A stretch of 64,000 nucleotides of DNA from Tumebacillus avium (lineage in GTDB: Bacteria; Bacillota; Bacilli; Tumebacillales; Tumebacillaceae), in contig NZ_CP021434.1 of assembly GCF_002162355.1 (NCBI RefSeq), forward strand, positions 342,501 through 406,500. Reading direction: 5' to 3'. The position numbers were made by a program, and so were the translations under genes. This document shows positions 19,039 to 29,277 of the stretch, in pieces. Position 1 is the first letter of the stretch. Each line of letters begins with the position of its first letter. The notes beneath the pieces were generated by a model. It was given only the letters and a program-made list of their open reading frames with translations. It was not told the DNA's origin and did no database searches.

Positions 19039-19458
19039 TTACTTCACGAGTGCTGCCCTCAAACTTACGCCATATTCCAGATACCCCTTCAAGCAGGTCA
19101 GCATATAGACCCAGCCTTCTTTGTTGTCTATCATCTTACTCAGCAAATCATCGTCCTTCTCGTTAAACCCGTCCTCGTTGACTGCGATGATTGTAACAGC
19201 CGGGTCTACTTCTTCCATAGTGATCGTGACAGTCGTGTCTCCCCATGCATACACGATTTTCTTATTCTCTTGGATCTCCACTACCTTGATGTCCACTTGT
19301 GCGTTGTATTCCTCATATCTCAACGTCACCGTCTCGCCTTCCGTCCATCTCCCCGACCCCGACGAGAACCAAAAATGAGACATTTTCTCAGTGTCTACAA
19401 ATGCCTCAAACACGTCACTAGCCGCTGCTGCGATCTTCATTTTGGTAAGGTTGTTCAA
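19039..19458 (-). CDS. SRPBCC/AHSA1-like START-domain protein
   Basis: 139 residues. Matches the ligand-binding helix-grip family: KIAAAASDVFEAFVDTEKMSHFWF at the start, a central beta sheet and a C-terminal helix (EGWVYMLTCLKGYLEYG). Function probably lipid or hydrophobic ligand binding. The start is read as TTG 19458 behind AGAGAGTGA; ATG 19440 is an alternative. Confidence 0.82.
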   Translation of the reverse strand: MNNLTKMKIAAAASDVFEAFVDTEKMSHFWFSSGSGRWTEGETVTLRYEEYNAQVDIKVVEIQENKKIVYAWGDTTVTITMEEVDPAVTIIAVNEDGFNEKDDDLLSKMIDNKEGWVYMLTCLKGYLEYGVSLRAALVK

Positions 19459-19490
19459 TCTGAATCACTCTCTTTCGCTATATCATCTAA

Positions 19491-19522
19491 AATAAAAGCC
19501 CTTTTGCGTCGAAAAAGGGCTT
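19491..19522 (-). terminator. Terminator of the AAA-ATPase/nuclease unit
   Basis: A 10-bp stem AAGCCCTTTT / AAAAGGGCTT with a T-rich tail (TTTTATTTT) on the minus strand, ten bases beyond the stop of the 54-residue gene. Confidence 0.8.
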
Positions 19523-19531
19523 GTCTTCCTA

Positions 19532-19696
19532 TTATCTAATCTTCCCTTGCAAACAAACCGTGCCATGCTGCGCAGGAGGAATTGGCTTATTCGACTGGAT
19601 GCTAAATTGAACCAACTCTCCTTGAGCATTTGACTGGAGTATGACCCTCTTTGTGATCTGGAGTTGCAATCTCGTACCCTTTGTCTTGAATAACAT
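19532..19696 (-). CDS. 54-residue protein in the ATPase-nuclease unit
   Basis: A short gene with a very strong ribosome site (AAAGGAGGGG, 5-6 bases before ATG 19696) and a terminator right after its TAA. The product (MLFKTKGTRLQLQITKRVIL...) is basic, beta-strand-like and has no membrane segment. It starts 33 bases after the nuclease-like gene, so it looks like the third gene of that transcript. Function unknown; it could be a regulator or specificity/immunity component, but this is a guess. Confidence 0.65.
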   Translation of the reverse strand: MLFKTKGTRLQLQITKRVILQSNAQGELVQFSIQSNKPIPPAQHGTVCLQGKIR

Positions 19697-19729
19697 CAGA
19701 TTCCCCTCCTTTACCTCTCATTCGACTTG

Positions 19730-20356
19730 CTATATGCATTGAATTTGGAGCGTTCCATTTCCTTCCTCATCTAACTCCACTTTCTCATGAGGAATGAATT
19801 CTTTCGTCCAAATTTCAATCCCTGTTTCCAGCCAGTCGATAAATTGAAGTTTTTCCTTCTTCTCAGGAGCCAAAGCGCGCCAACCTTCAATTCCTATTTT
19901 ATCAAAAACAGGGTTAGCCTCGATCTCTGCTTGTATGGGATCTTCTCGAAAAGCTGTATACAACTTAATTTTATCGGGATAGATCCCGATGCTGGCCAAC
20001 ATAGCCATCGCCCTTTGTATCGAAGCTACAAACTGGTATTTGACCTTACCCCATTTAGATCGATTGATCGTTCTTTTGCACTCTACAATATGAAGTTCCC
20101 AATGGCCGGGGCTGTATTCTAGCAGCAGCATGCCATCTGCACACTTCTCTTTTTTAAGATGAGCACACGCCTTCCCTTCAAGTGTGAGTACATAAGCTTG
20201 CACCGCCGGTAGTATACACGATACGTTTGCTTCACCATCTTCACTGACCCGTGTTTCCACAACATTCGTGCGTTGATCGAGAATCAGCTTATAGTGGTCA
20301 TCCTTGATCCATAATTCCAACCGCTCTTGAATCGTGCTACTCGTCATCTTCTTCAT
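19730..20356 (-). CDS. PD-(D/E)XK nuclease-like partner of an AAA ATPase
   Basis: 208 residues. A plausible PD-(D/E)XK core is visible: D74 in CADGMLLLEY, then a strand ending E92-C-K94 in LHIVECKRT, followed by a helix with Q109 (YQFVASIQRAMAML) and a strand LYTAF. This spacing fits the family; no named family was recognised. Its start overlaps the 3' end of the ATPase gene by 20 bases, so the two are coupled. The pair resembles ATPase-nuclease anti-phage or restriction modules. Catalytic activity is inferred from motifs only. Confidence 0.7.
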   Translation of the reverse strand: MKKMTSSTIQERLELWIKDDHYKLILDQRTNVVETRVSEDGEANVSCILPAVQAYVLTLEGKACAHLKKEKCADGMLLLEYSPGHWELHIVECKRTINRSKWGKVKYQFVASIQRAMAMLASIGIYPDKIKLYTAFREDPIQAEIEANPVFDKIGIEGWRALAPEKKEKLQFIDWLETGIEIWTKEFIPHEKVELDEEGNGTLQIQCI

Positions 20357-21674
20357 CGTCTGAATTCTCCATGAGGTCGATGGTTTCTTTTGCTAACTTC
20401 CGAATGCTGTTCGTAAACGTAGGAATCGCAAACCCGCTCTCCGTAAGCGGCTGGCTACGAATAAGCGTTTTCCGATCTACCACATCAAACTGATACACTT
20501 TTCCCTTAGCCGGATCGAGAAAATCCACTTCATCATAGTTGTACTGCTTCGCAAGTTCCTCTTGCTGGGAGTGATTGTTCAGTTTGATCAGATTGTTGAA
20601 CTGCTGGAGCATGGTATCGCTATGCGTCGTGATCCAGACAGGAAGTCCTGCATTGACGAGACGCACGATCGCTCTTGCCATTTGTCTTTGCATGTCTAAA
20701 TGCAAGTGAGCTTCAGGTTCCTCAATAATCAGAGTCTGTATTTTGTTATCCGACTTAAGAAATAAAACAATCGGAGCTAGCTCTGCAACGAGTGAAGAAG
20801 TAACATGAAGTGACAGTTGTCCTTCGATATGGTCGGGGGAAAAGAAATAATAGGGTACAGGGGACTGGTCTTTTTCAATTTTCCCTTCGAGAATTTCCTT
20901 CTCTAAAAAAGATGCAATCTCATAAAAGGGATTCTGGGGATCAAGATCAAGGTCAACTAGCTCAGACAGAAAACTTGTTACCGGAGCCGTGAGTTTTCCC
21001 ATTTGATCATCCGGCCCCATAGTCTGAAACCCTTGACGCAATGCCCTCTTAGCAAGAGCCTTATACGTAAGCATAAAGCCAGTTCGGGAAGCTGGGAGAT
21101 AAAATGCTCCCGAATACCACAGGGATGCTCGATTTAGGATAAGTGCAAAGCATAGACTTTGAATTAGAATATAGCGACTTACGTGGTCTTTGTCTGCATT
21201 TAGTATCCACGGTACTTCTACAATAAAGTTGTTAGATTCGACTCGAAAAGGTTTTGATCTCAAACTTTTCTTTTGAAGAACACGAATTGGAGCATTCGAT
21301 CCATAAAATGAAAGATAGACCTTTGAAATAGGGATCTCAGCATTGAATATGCGTCGTACCAAGTCATCCTTTTGCAAATGAAGAGTCTCGTTGAAAAAAT
21401 CAGTAACTAGCTTGATCCCCACCTCATCAAGGATAAATTCGTTCTGATCGGTTCTACTACATAGCCATTTCGACAAACTTTTGTATGTATCCGTAGTGGG
21501 GATTTCCTGCGGAAAAAAATCATGATCGATATTAAGAAGCCCCCACAGCAATGTCATCACATAACTTTTCCCACTGTTGTTGTCGCCGGCAAAGATCATA
21601 AGCGGGCTAACCTCAATGCTTGCCTTTTCGATCTTTCCAAACCCCTCAATGTTTAAAGTCCAATGCTGAAGCAA
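20337..21674 (-). CDS. AAA_15/21-type ATPase, defence-island type
   Basis: 445 residues. SMC/ABC-like ATPase with N-terminal Walker A GDNNSGKS (30-37) inside FAGDNNSGKSYVMTLLWG, Walker B LIIEEPEAHLH near 313-323 and switch motif THSD near 350, as in OLD, RloC and AbiL-type ATPases. No TOPRIM domain is present, unlike OLD nucleases. The C-terminus is highly acidic. TTG 21674 follows AAAGAGGTGA at about six bases. The overlapping nuclease-like gene suggests a two-component defence system. Confidence 0.82.
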   Translation of the reverse strand: MLQHWTLNIEGFGKIEKASIEVSPLMIFAGDNNSGKSYVMTLLWGLLNIDHDFFPQEIPTTDTYKSLSKWLCSRTDQNEFILDEVGIKLVTDFFNETLHLQKDDLVRRIFNAEIPISKVYLSFYGSNAPIRVLQKKSLRSKPFRVESNNFIVEVPWILNADKDHVSRYILIQSLCFALILNRASLWYSGAFYLPASRTGFMLTYKALAKRALRQGFQTMGPDDQMGKLTAPVTSFLSELVDLDLDPQNPFYEIASFLEKEILEGKIEKDQSPVPYYFFSPDHIEGQLSLHVTSSLVAELAPIVLFLKSDNKIQTLIIEEPEAHLHLDMQRQMARAIVRLVNAGLPVWITTHSDTMLQQFNNLIKLNNHSQQEELAKQYNYDEVDFLDPAKGKVYQFDVVDRKTLIRSQPLTESGFAIPTFTNSIRKLAKETIDLMENSDDEEDDE

Positions 21675-21774
21675 CGCGGCTCACCTCTTTTTCTATAACC
21701 TACTACCATTCTAGGCATAATCATGCCAAGGCAAAACCAGTCTATCATGTTGTTACTCTATTTTCTAGAAATAA

Positions 21775-21805
21775 AAACCAAAAAGAACCCTGTCCAATCG
21801 AACAG
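21775..21805 (-). terminator. Terminator of the SMI1-like gene
   Basis: On the minus strand a 7-bp stem (ACTCTGT / ACAGGGT, one G-U pair) is followed by TCTTTTTGGTTTTT. Confidence 0.65.
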
Positions 21806-21831
21806 AGTCCCAATGATTCATATTTACCCCC

Positions 21832-22479
21832 TCAAAGATCCAACCCCAATACTTCCCGAAACAGCTTCGCCTCTTCACCCTCGGCCAGAATTCCGCTTTC
21901 CTCATCTTCTGTAAACGGAATCCACTGCCAGTCTTCCGATCCGGCAAACGCGACGCGTGACCAGTTGTCGAGGAACTCCAAAAAGGTGCCTAAACGATAC
22001 CCATGCCCGTCCCCATCATCGTGGCTGAGATAGATCACCTGCGGGTCGTCACTGCCGTCTAGATCAAACGCAAATTGATCCCCGTTTGCCACCCAAGAGA
22101 AAGCCAGCTTGTTATGCCAGATCTGGTCATACTCATCTTCTTCATTTGAAAAGCAATTTTCGATCCGGCTTTTCCGATCTTCCTCTAAGCGCACCATTTG
22201 TCCCAGATCCCAGTGCGGATCTCCTGAAAAAATTCCCGAGAGTTCATCCGGCAGCTCAAACTCATTTGGCAAGTCCCAGTACATGTCAAAGTCCGCAGCA
22301 AATTCAAGCAACACCTTCCGAAAACTCTTCGGAAACTTAACACCGACCTGTTCTTCCACAGCTGCAATCTGCTCTTCCGTGGCCGGTTCTCCGACTTTCA
22401 CCTCAACTTCCTCGCCGCTGATCTCCCCCATGCGGTCGGCAATCGTTTGAATGCGCTGTCTGAACACGGAAAAATCCAT
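21832..22479 (-). CDS. SMI1/KNR4 family protein
   Basis: 215 residues. The SUKH/SMI1-KNR4 pattern is clear: ATEEQIAAVEEQVGVKFPKSFRKVLLEF near 35-62, then LAFSWVANGDQFAFDLDG and VIYLSHDDGDGHGYRLGTFLEFLDNW. These proteins often act as immunity proteins against polymorphic toxins, though many are orphans. No toxin gene is adjacent. ATG 22479 follows GAAGGAGAG; GTG 22488 is an alternative. Confidence 0.85.
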   Translation of the reverse strand: MDFSVFRQRIQTIADRMGEISGEEVEVKVGEPATEEQIAAVEEQVGVKFPKSFRKVLLEFAADFDMYWDLPNEFELPDELSGIFSGDPHWDLGQMVRLEEDRKSRIENCFSNEEDEYDQIWHNKLAFSWVANGDQFAFDLDGSDDPQVIYLSHDDGDGHGYRLGTFLEFLDNWSRVAFAGSEDWQWIPFTEDEESGILAEGEEAKLFREVLGLDL

Positions 22480-22735
22480 TCGAAACACTCTCCTTCATTC
22501 GTACTACGTCACAAGATACTCTTTCAGTATGCCTAATCCCCGCTTCAACTCTTCAATTAGAAAAGCCTGATCGCAAGCGACAACCCCCACGTAAAATACT
22601 TTAGGTTTCTACTTTAGCCTTGCTACATTCAATCGTATGCACAATTACCAAAGTCCTATTGACGATATATAAATTGATCTGATAGCATTTATTTAAGACC
22701 ATACAAAACCATTAACTCAGGAGGGGAAAAGAAGA

Positions 22736-22995
22736 ATGAAAATCAAAAGTTTGGCACTCACTTCCGTATCAGCTGTCTTGTTGTTTTCGTTTTCGCTGAC
22801 CACCCCAACATTTGCCCAAGCCGCTAACAAAGACTCCTACACAATCGGTAAAGAGGCCCTTGCTTTCTTGCAAAGTCACAAGGTCGATGTAACTCCATTT
22901 AAGAAATCCAGCGTAATCAGCGACAAGATCTACAGCAAACAAAACCCATCGGTTAGCCTTTCAAAATCAAGCTTATACGACGAAGAAGTCCTGTC
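22736..22995 (+). pseudogene. Secreted protein gene, 5' part, interrupted by IS21
   Basis: Starts at ATG 22736 after AGGAGGGG. Encodes a Sec signal peptide (basic MKIK, hydrophobic core, cleavage expected after TFAQA) and 60 more residues. The IS21 element begins at 22996 and the reading frame then stops in IS sequence at 23009-23011. Joining this part to base 25439 restores an uninterrupted 357-residue secreted protein. The present truncated product would be 91 residues with the last few encoded by the IS. Confidence 0.85.
22990..22995 (+). repeat. Target-site duplication, left copy (IS21 copy 1)
   Basis: CCTGTC lies directly before the element and again at 25433-25438 directly after it. 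Confidence 0.8.
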
Positions 22996-23063
22996 TGTGT
23001 TTCGCAACTAAAAAGTGCAGAGTGTCGCGGCCATTTTGTGCATAGCACCGCCAACACCGAAAT

Positions 23064-25288
<2,225 letters not shown>

Positions 25289-25432
25289 CCTCTCGATCCC
25301 CCTTGGTCGTCGCAAACCGTAGGGTAAGATAGTAGATCGATGTTGGCAAGTGCTTTTTTAATGCCAAAATGTCGCGGGCAAAGTCTGCACTTTTACGCCG
25401 CGACATTCTGCATTTTCATTATGCGATAAACA

Positions 25433-26252
25433 CCTGTCGCTCAAACAACAAGCTGCAGCCTACAACTTCACCGACGGGCAGATCCAACAATACGTAAAAG
25501 GGATCGTAAACACTACGCCCAACATTATCAATGATGCCAGCATGAGTATGACTTCTTATAGCGTCGATGCGATGCCCTTGTCCACTCGTACTGATTCCGG
25601 TGGTGTTGGCTATGAAGTAAAATCCACTTCCGGTTGGAATCAAGCGACAGCCTTCGCAACAATCCCTACTGCTTATCGGGCAACCGGTACATCCGGATAC
25701 ATGTTCTATACGGTGTCCTCACCCACCTCGAACTGGGCAATTGATGTCGGTTTGTGGTATGGGTCTGGATACGACGGTACTGGCTGGAGAGGCGTCTACA
25801 ACAGCAATGACCCTGCCCCCACAGGCGGCCAGCATGCTACAACAGGCGTGCTTAGTGCCTTGACGCCAGGCAAAGTCGTTTACCTCCAGTCGAAAGTAAG
25901 GTCTGATGGCTACTTGGAGACAAAAGTTCTGGATGGCAAAGACTTCAGCATTGTCTATGACCACCAGCTGTACTATGTCGGCAGCCACAACATCTACACC
26001 TCGAACGCTATTTTCAACCGACAAATTACGTTGTGCACAGACAGCGGGGTCTTCACCAACGGCTCCTATATGCGCAATGCTAAATTCAGCAGCGCATACC
26101 TGTATTCGAACACCGGCTATGCTCCGGTATCCTCTACAAACACCGTTTCAGGTCGTCGCGGAGCATTTGGGTCGAATAGCACCACTGTGAATAAAGTGAC
26201 TGTGAACAGTTATACACAGTGGGATTCTGAAGACATCTCCATTCAATTCTAA
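25433..26252 (+). pseudogene. Secreted protein gene, 3' part, downstream of IS21
   Basis: Base 25433 begins the right copy of the duplication; from 25439 the frame continues the split gene (SLKQQAAAYNFTDGQIQQYV...) to the TAA at 26250-26252. The region is rich in Ser, Thr, Tyr and Gly with a beta-sandwich look (YTVSSPTSNWAIDVGLWYG; GKVVYLQSKVRSDGYLETKVLDG). It resembles the secreted YrpD-type proteins of Bacillus in style only; the match is uncertain. An internal ATG at 25542 could give a 236-residue product without a signal peptide, but no ribosome site supports it. Confidence 0.8.
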
Positions 26253-26261
26253 TACTTACTC

Positions 26262-26298
26262 CGAAAGCCCCTTTCATTTCGAAAGGGGCCTTCATTGT
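26262..26298 (+). terminator. Terminator after the split secreted-protein gene
   Basis: A 9-bp stem GCCCCTTTC / GAAAGGGGC with loop ATTTC, followed by CTTCATTGTT. Also suitable for the convergent regulator. Confidence 0.75.
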
Positions 26299-26308
26299 TC
26301 ATGGAAGC

Positions 26309-27598
26309 TTATAGCACAATCCCTCTCTCCTGCAACTTACCAACCATCGTCACATGAAGCCCGTTCACAATCCGCAGAGCTTCCTGATACTCCCCCTGCT
26401 GCTCCAACACACCGGCCAGCTTCAACGCGACCTCTTCCATCTCCGCCAGCAGATCATGCTTTTCAAAAATGGTCATTGCCTGCTGCAAATACTTCCAACC
26501 CTTCTCCAACTCACCACGGCCGAACTGCAGCAAACCCAACACCCGATACACCTTCCCCACAGCCTGGTGATCGTGCGGAAGCATCAACCGTGCCTTTTCA
26601 GAGAAAGCGCCAGCCTCATCATTCTTCTGAGAGTCCAAACAGAGAGCAGCCAGATCCGCATACACTTCCCCGGCCCGTGCCAGATCGTTTCGCTTCTCAT
26701 ACTGCTCCGCCATCTCCACCAAATGCCGAACCGAATCCCCTTGGCTGTCCTTCCGCAAAAGCACCAACTGACGCTTCCAATCCATCGCCTTTTCCTGTTC
26801 TTTCACTTCACTCAACAAAGCCAGAGCCTTCGTCGAATACTCCTCCGCCAGCTCATACTTCTGCTGTCGGTGAGCCGTAACAGCGATCTGCAGATACAGA
26901 TTCCCCTTCTGCTCCAAATCCTCAACGCCTTCACAGAACAACACAGCTTCCATATAGTATCGAACCGCTTCCTCCGCCTTCCCCATCTTCTGATAAATCG
27001 CCGCCATCTGCGTTAAGAGTTCGAGCCGAACCGTAGTCGCCCCATCTTCAATCTCCCCAAACGCCTCCAGCGCCCGACTCGTATGAAACAAAGCAAGTGT
27101 ATACTCCTTCCCCCGAAGCGCCGCGTCCCCCAACAGCATCAGCACCCGCACCAACCGCTCCTGTTCCTTCCCAAGTAGAGCTGATTCCTGCACCTCCTGA
27201 AAAATCTCAGTCGCCTGTTTCCCCCGCCCTGTCTCCAAGTAACACACACCAAGCTCCATCATCAGATCCATCCAAGAAATCTGCCCATTCGCCTGCTCCC
27301 GTACTTCCTCCAGCAAAGGAATCGCCGACAGATACTGCCCCGCATACACCATCCCCAGTGCCATCTTAAACTTGCTCGTCACTTCCATATCCAAGTGCAA
27401 ATCCTTCAGCAAATACTCCATCGCCACATCCAACCGTTCCGCAATCCCCGCCAACACCCGATACGACGGACGCGCCCGATCCGCTTCAATCTGCGAAATC
27501 ATACTCGGCGTGCAAATGCCTTTTGACAGCTCAACCTGGGTGATCCCTTTCTTCATCCGAAACTCACGAATCCGCGCGCCAATTGTTGATTCTTTCAT
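26309..27598 (-). CDS. RRNPP-type HTH-TPR regulator 1 (NprR/PlcR-like)
   Basis: 429 residues. N-terminal XRE helix-turn-helix (GARIREFRMKKGITQVELSKGICTPSMISQIEADRARPS, about 7-45), then about nine TPR-like helical pairs (for example LLGDAALRGKEYTLALFHTSRALEAF; VYRVLGLLQFGRGELEKGWKYLQQAM) up to residue 420. The architecture matches peptide-pheromone receptors NprR/PlcR. It ends in RGIVL, nearly the same as RGIIL of the regulator at 44-45 kb. No small exported-peptide gene follows it, so its ligand is not local. GAGGGAGGATAAACAA precedes the ATG. Confidence 0.88.
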   Translation of the reverse strand: MKESTIGARIREFRMKKGITQVELSKGICTPSMISQIEADRARPSYRVLAGIAERLDVAMEYLLKDLHLDMEVTSKFKMALGMVYAGQYLSAIPLLEEVREQANGQISWMDLMMELGVCYLETGRGKQATEIFQEVQESALLGKEQERLVRVLMLLGDAALRGKEYTLALFHTSRALEAFGEIEDGATTVRLELLTQMAAIYQKMGKAEEAVRYYMEAVLFCEGVEDLEQKGNLYLQIAVTAHRQQKYELAEEYSTKALALLSEVKEQEKAMDWKRQLVLLRKDSQGDSVRHLVEMAEQYEKRNDLARAGEVYADLAALCLDSQKNDEAGAFSEKARLMLPHDHQAVGKVYRVLGLLQFGRGELEKGWKYLQQAMTIFEKHDLLAEMEEVALKLAGVLEQQGEYQEALRIVNGLHVTMVGKLQERGIVL

Positions 27599-27743
27599 TT
27601 GTTTATCCTCCCTCTCATTACAAACGCTCCTATTACCATTGTATAGAAGGAGTTAATCAACAAAAGGTGATTTTAACATCTCGTATCACCTGTTTGGTGT
27701 GGATTATATAGACTGATATTTCAGTACAAATATAAATAAAAAC

Positions 27744-27767
27744 AAACGTTATATGTAGCGAAACGTT
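27744..27767. promoter_or_regulatory. Possible operator: two AAACGTT motifs 17 bases apart
   Basis: AAACGTT at 27744-27750 and 27761-27767, each containing the palindrome AACGTT. They lie between the two divergent HTH-TPR genes. A further dyad ACTGA-TATT-TCAGT is upstream. Candidate binding sites for either regulator; no direct evidence. Confidence 0.4.
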
Positions 27768-27867
27768 TAGATTTGTATATACACCCGCCCTGTATTTGTT
27801 TATCATATAACTAACAGTTTTTACTTTCGACGACCGGCAACAGTCTCATCTGAATAAGGAGGGCAGC

Positions 27868-29058
27868 ATGAAGACTTTCGAACCAGACACCCAAAGCTTC
27901 GTCATCCCAGCCCAACTCGGCCAGCGCATCATGGAGATCATGGAGGAGAAAGGCAGAGCATTCACCCAGCAGGCCCTTGCGAATCGCATTGGTATGAACC
28001 GAGTGACCCTTTCCAAAAAGCTGCATGGGGAGCGGGAGTTTTATTTGTTTGAATTAAGACGGATAGCCGATGCATTTCATATATCATTGGAAAGATTGTT
28101 GAAAGCAGACATTGCAGAAGAAGAAGCAGAACTGGAAGAACTTTTTAAGACCCATACTGATTTCTTTCGTGCATTTGATATAGCGCAAAAACTTGTTCAT
28201 CTAGCCATTGGTATCACAGAACGAGGTAAATCCCTAAATGACTTAGGTCGAGCATTCTACTACTTGAAGAAGTACGATGAAGCTTACTCCGTGTGGAAGG
28301 AATGCTATTTATATGCGAAACAGCTCTCCGAACAGTACCGAGATTCTAATTTGCTTATGAGAGTCGTGAGCAATTTGATGCTCACCTATACTGTTAGAAA
28401 AGAATACTCAAATCTTGCCGAGATGATAACGCAAATTGAACCTGCTCTCTCAAACGACCCAGCACGGGCAGCCTTTATTAACTATTCTCTCGCCTTGATT
28501 GCCGAAAACCAAGGAAATTCGGATGAAGCCCGTACTAAATATCAAAAGTCTCTTGAATATTACTCGATCTGGGACTCCAAAAACGACCTAGCAAGAGCAT
28601 GGCATAACACGGCAACTTTCGAATACCGGCAGAGTAATTTTGAAGTAGCTGAACGCTATTTTGAAATGGCACTTCCACTCCTCCTACCCAAAGCACAAGA
28701 TGCGCTGGTATGCATCAAAGAGTATTCGAAGGCGCTAATCAAACTCGGCAAATACGATAAAGCAGATCAATTGCTCCACCAGGGACTAACTCTACAAGGG
28801 GACGAGCGGTTTGGTTCCCCTAACATTTATCGAGCAAAACTTCAGATCTTACTCTCCATAATCAAAAACGATCCAACGTACGCCAAGGCTGTGCTAAACA
28901 TGGACAACGTGAACGACAAAACAAAATCCTTCGCAGCACGGTTTCTATTTGACTTTTATGAGTCTAAGGATGACTCATCCCAAGCCATCCACTATTATAG
29001 AATCGTACGACAACTCACAGACGGCGTAGGTGCCATTATTGACGAGGAGGATTTTTAA
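27868..29058 (+). CDS. RRNPP-type HTH-TPR regulator 2 (AimR/Rap-like) with adjacent peptide gene
   Basis: 396 residues. N-terminal helix-turn-helix (FTQQALANRIGMNRVTLSKKLHGEREFYLFELRRIADAF, about 31-70) followed by TPR helices (GRAFYYLKKYDEAYSVWKECYLYAKQ; AWHNTATFEYRQSNFEVAERYFEMA; LIKLGKYDKADQLLHQGL). Length and layout resemble arbitrium receptor AimR and Rap-like regulators. Its TAA overlaps the ATG of a 46-residue exported-peptide gene (TAATG), the classical receptor-pheromone arrangement. AAGGAGGG precedes the ATG. The next large gene is a nuclease-STAND protein. Confidence 0.88.
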   Translation: MKTFEPDTQSFVIPAQLGQRIMEIMEEKGRAFTQQALANRIGMNRVTLSKKLHGEREFYLFELRRIADAFHISLERLLKADIAEEEAELEELFKTHTDFFRAFDIAQKLVHLAIGITERGKSLNDLGRAFYYLKKYDEAYSVWKECYLYAKQLSEQYRDSNLLMRVVSNLMLTYTVRKEYSNLAEMITQIEPALSNDPARAAFINYSLALIAENQGNSDEARTKYQKSLEYYSIWDSKNDLARAWHNTATFEYRQSNFEVAERYFEMALPLLLPKAQDALVCIKEYSKALIKLGKYDKADQLLHQGLTLQGDERFGSPNIYRAKLQILLSIIKNDPTYAKAVLNMDNVNDKTKSFAARFLFDFYESKDDSSQAIHYYRIVRQLTDGVGAIIDEEDF

Positions 29059-29198
29059 TGAAAAAGCTTCTTGTTGTTGGTTCTCTGTTTTCATTTTTAG
29101 TACTCGGTACGATTTCTACAATTGCGGTGACAGCGCCAGAAAGCGTGTATGTGGCTGAGAATCTGCCAATTAATCCGTTCTCGATCGCGTTGACGTAA
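29058..29198 (+). CDS. Phr/AimP-like exported pheromone precursor
   Basis: 46 residues: KK followed by a hydrophobic signal stretch (LLVVGSLFSFLVLGTISTIAV), an Ala-rich region and a short C-terminal tail ENLPINPFSIALT. GAGGAGG (29044-29050) sits 7 bases before the ATG, inside the regulator's last codons. The size, signal peptide and overlap with an HTH-TPR gene fit RRNPP pheromone precursors whose last 5-10 residues become the signal. The mature peptide cannot be fixed from sequence. Confidence 0.8.
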   Translation: MKKLLVVGSLFSFLVLGTISTIAVTAPESVYVAENLPINPFSIALT

Positions 29199-29200
29199 CA

Positions 29201-29236
29201 AAGAAAGGACTTTGTTCTTGAACAAAGTCCTTTCTT
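29201..29236 (+). terminator. Strong hairpin between the peptide gene and the nuclease-STAND gene
   Basis: A perfect 17-bp stem (AAGAAAGGACTTTGTTC and its complement) with a 2-base loop. The tail is only TTTCTTATCG, so it may terminate partially and allow read-through into the next gene, which has no visible promoter in the remaining 41 bases. Confidence 0.65.
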
Positions 29237-29277
29237 ATCGAAAACTTACTACCCTCATCACTAGTGGAGGATTTCAA

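Noticed and set aside
25542-26252. Independent 236-residue protein
   Set aside because: No ribosome site; it is the 3' part of the IS-split secreted-protein gene.
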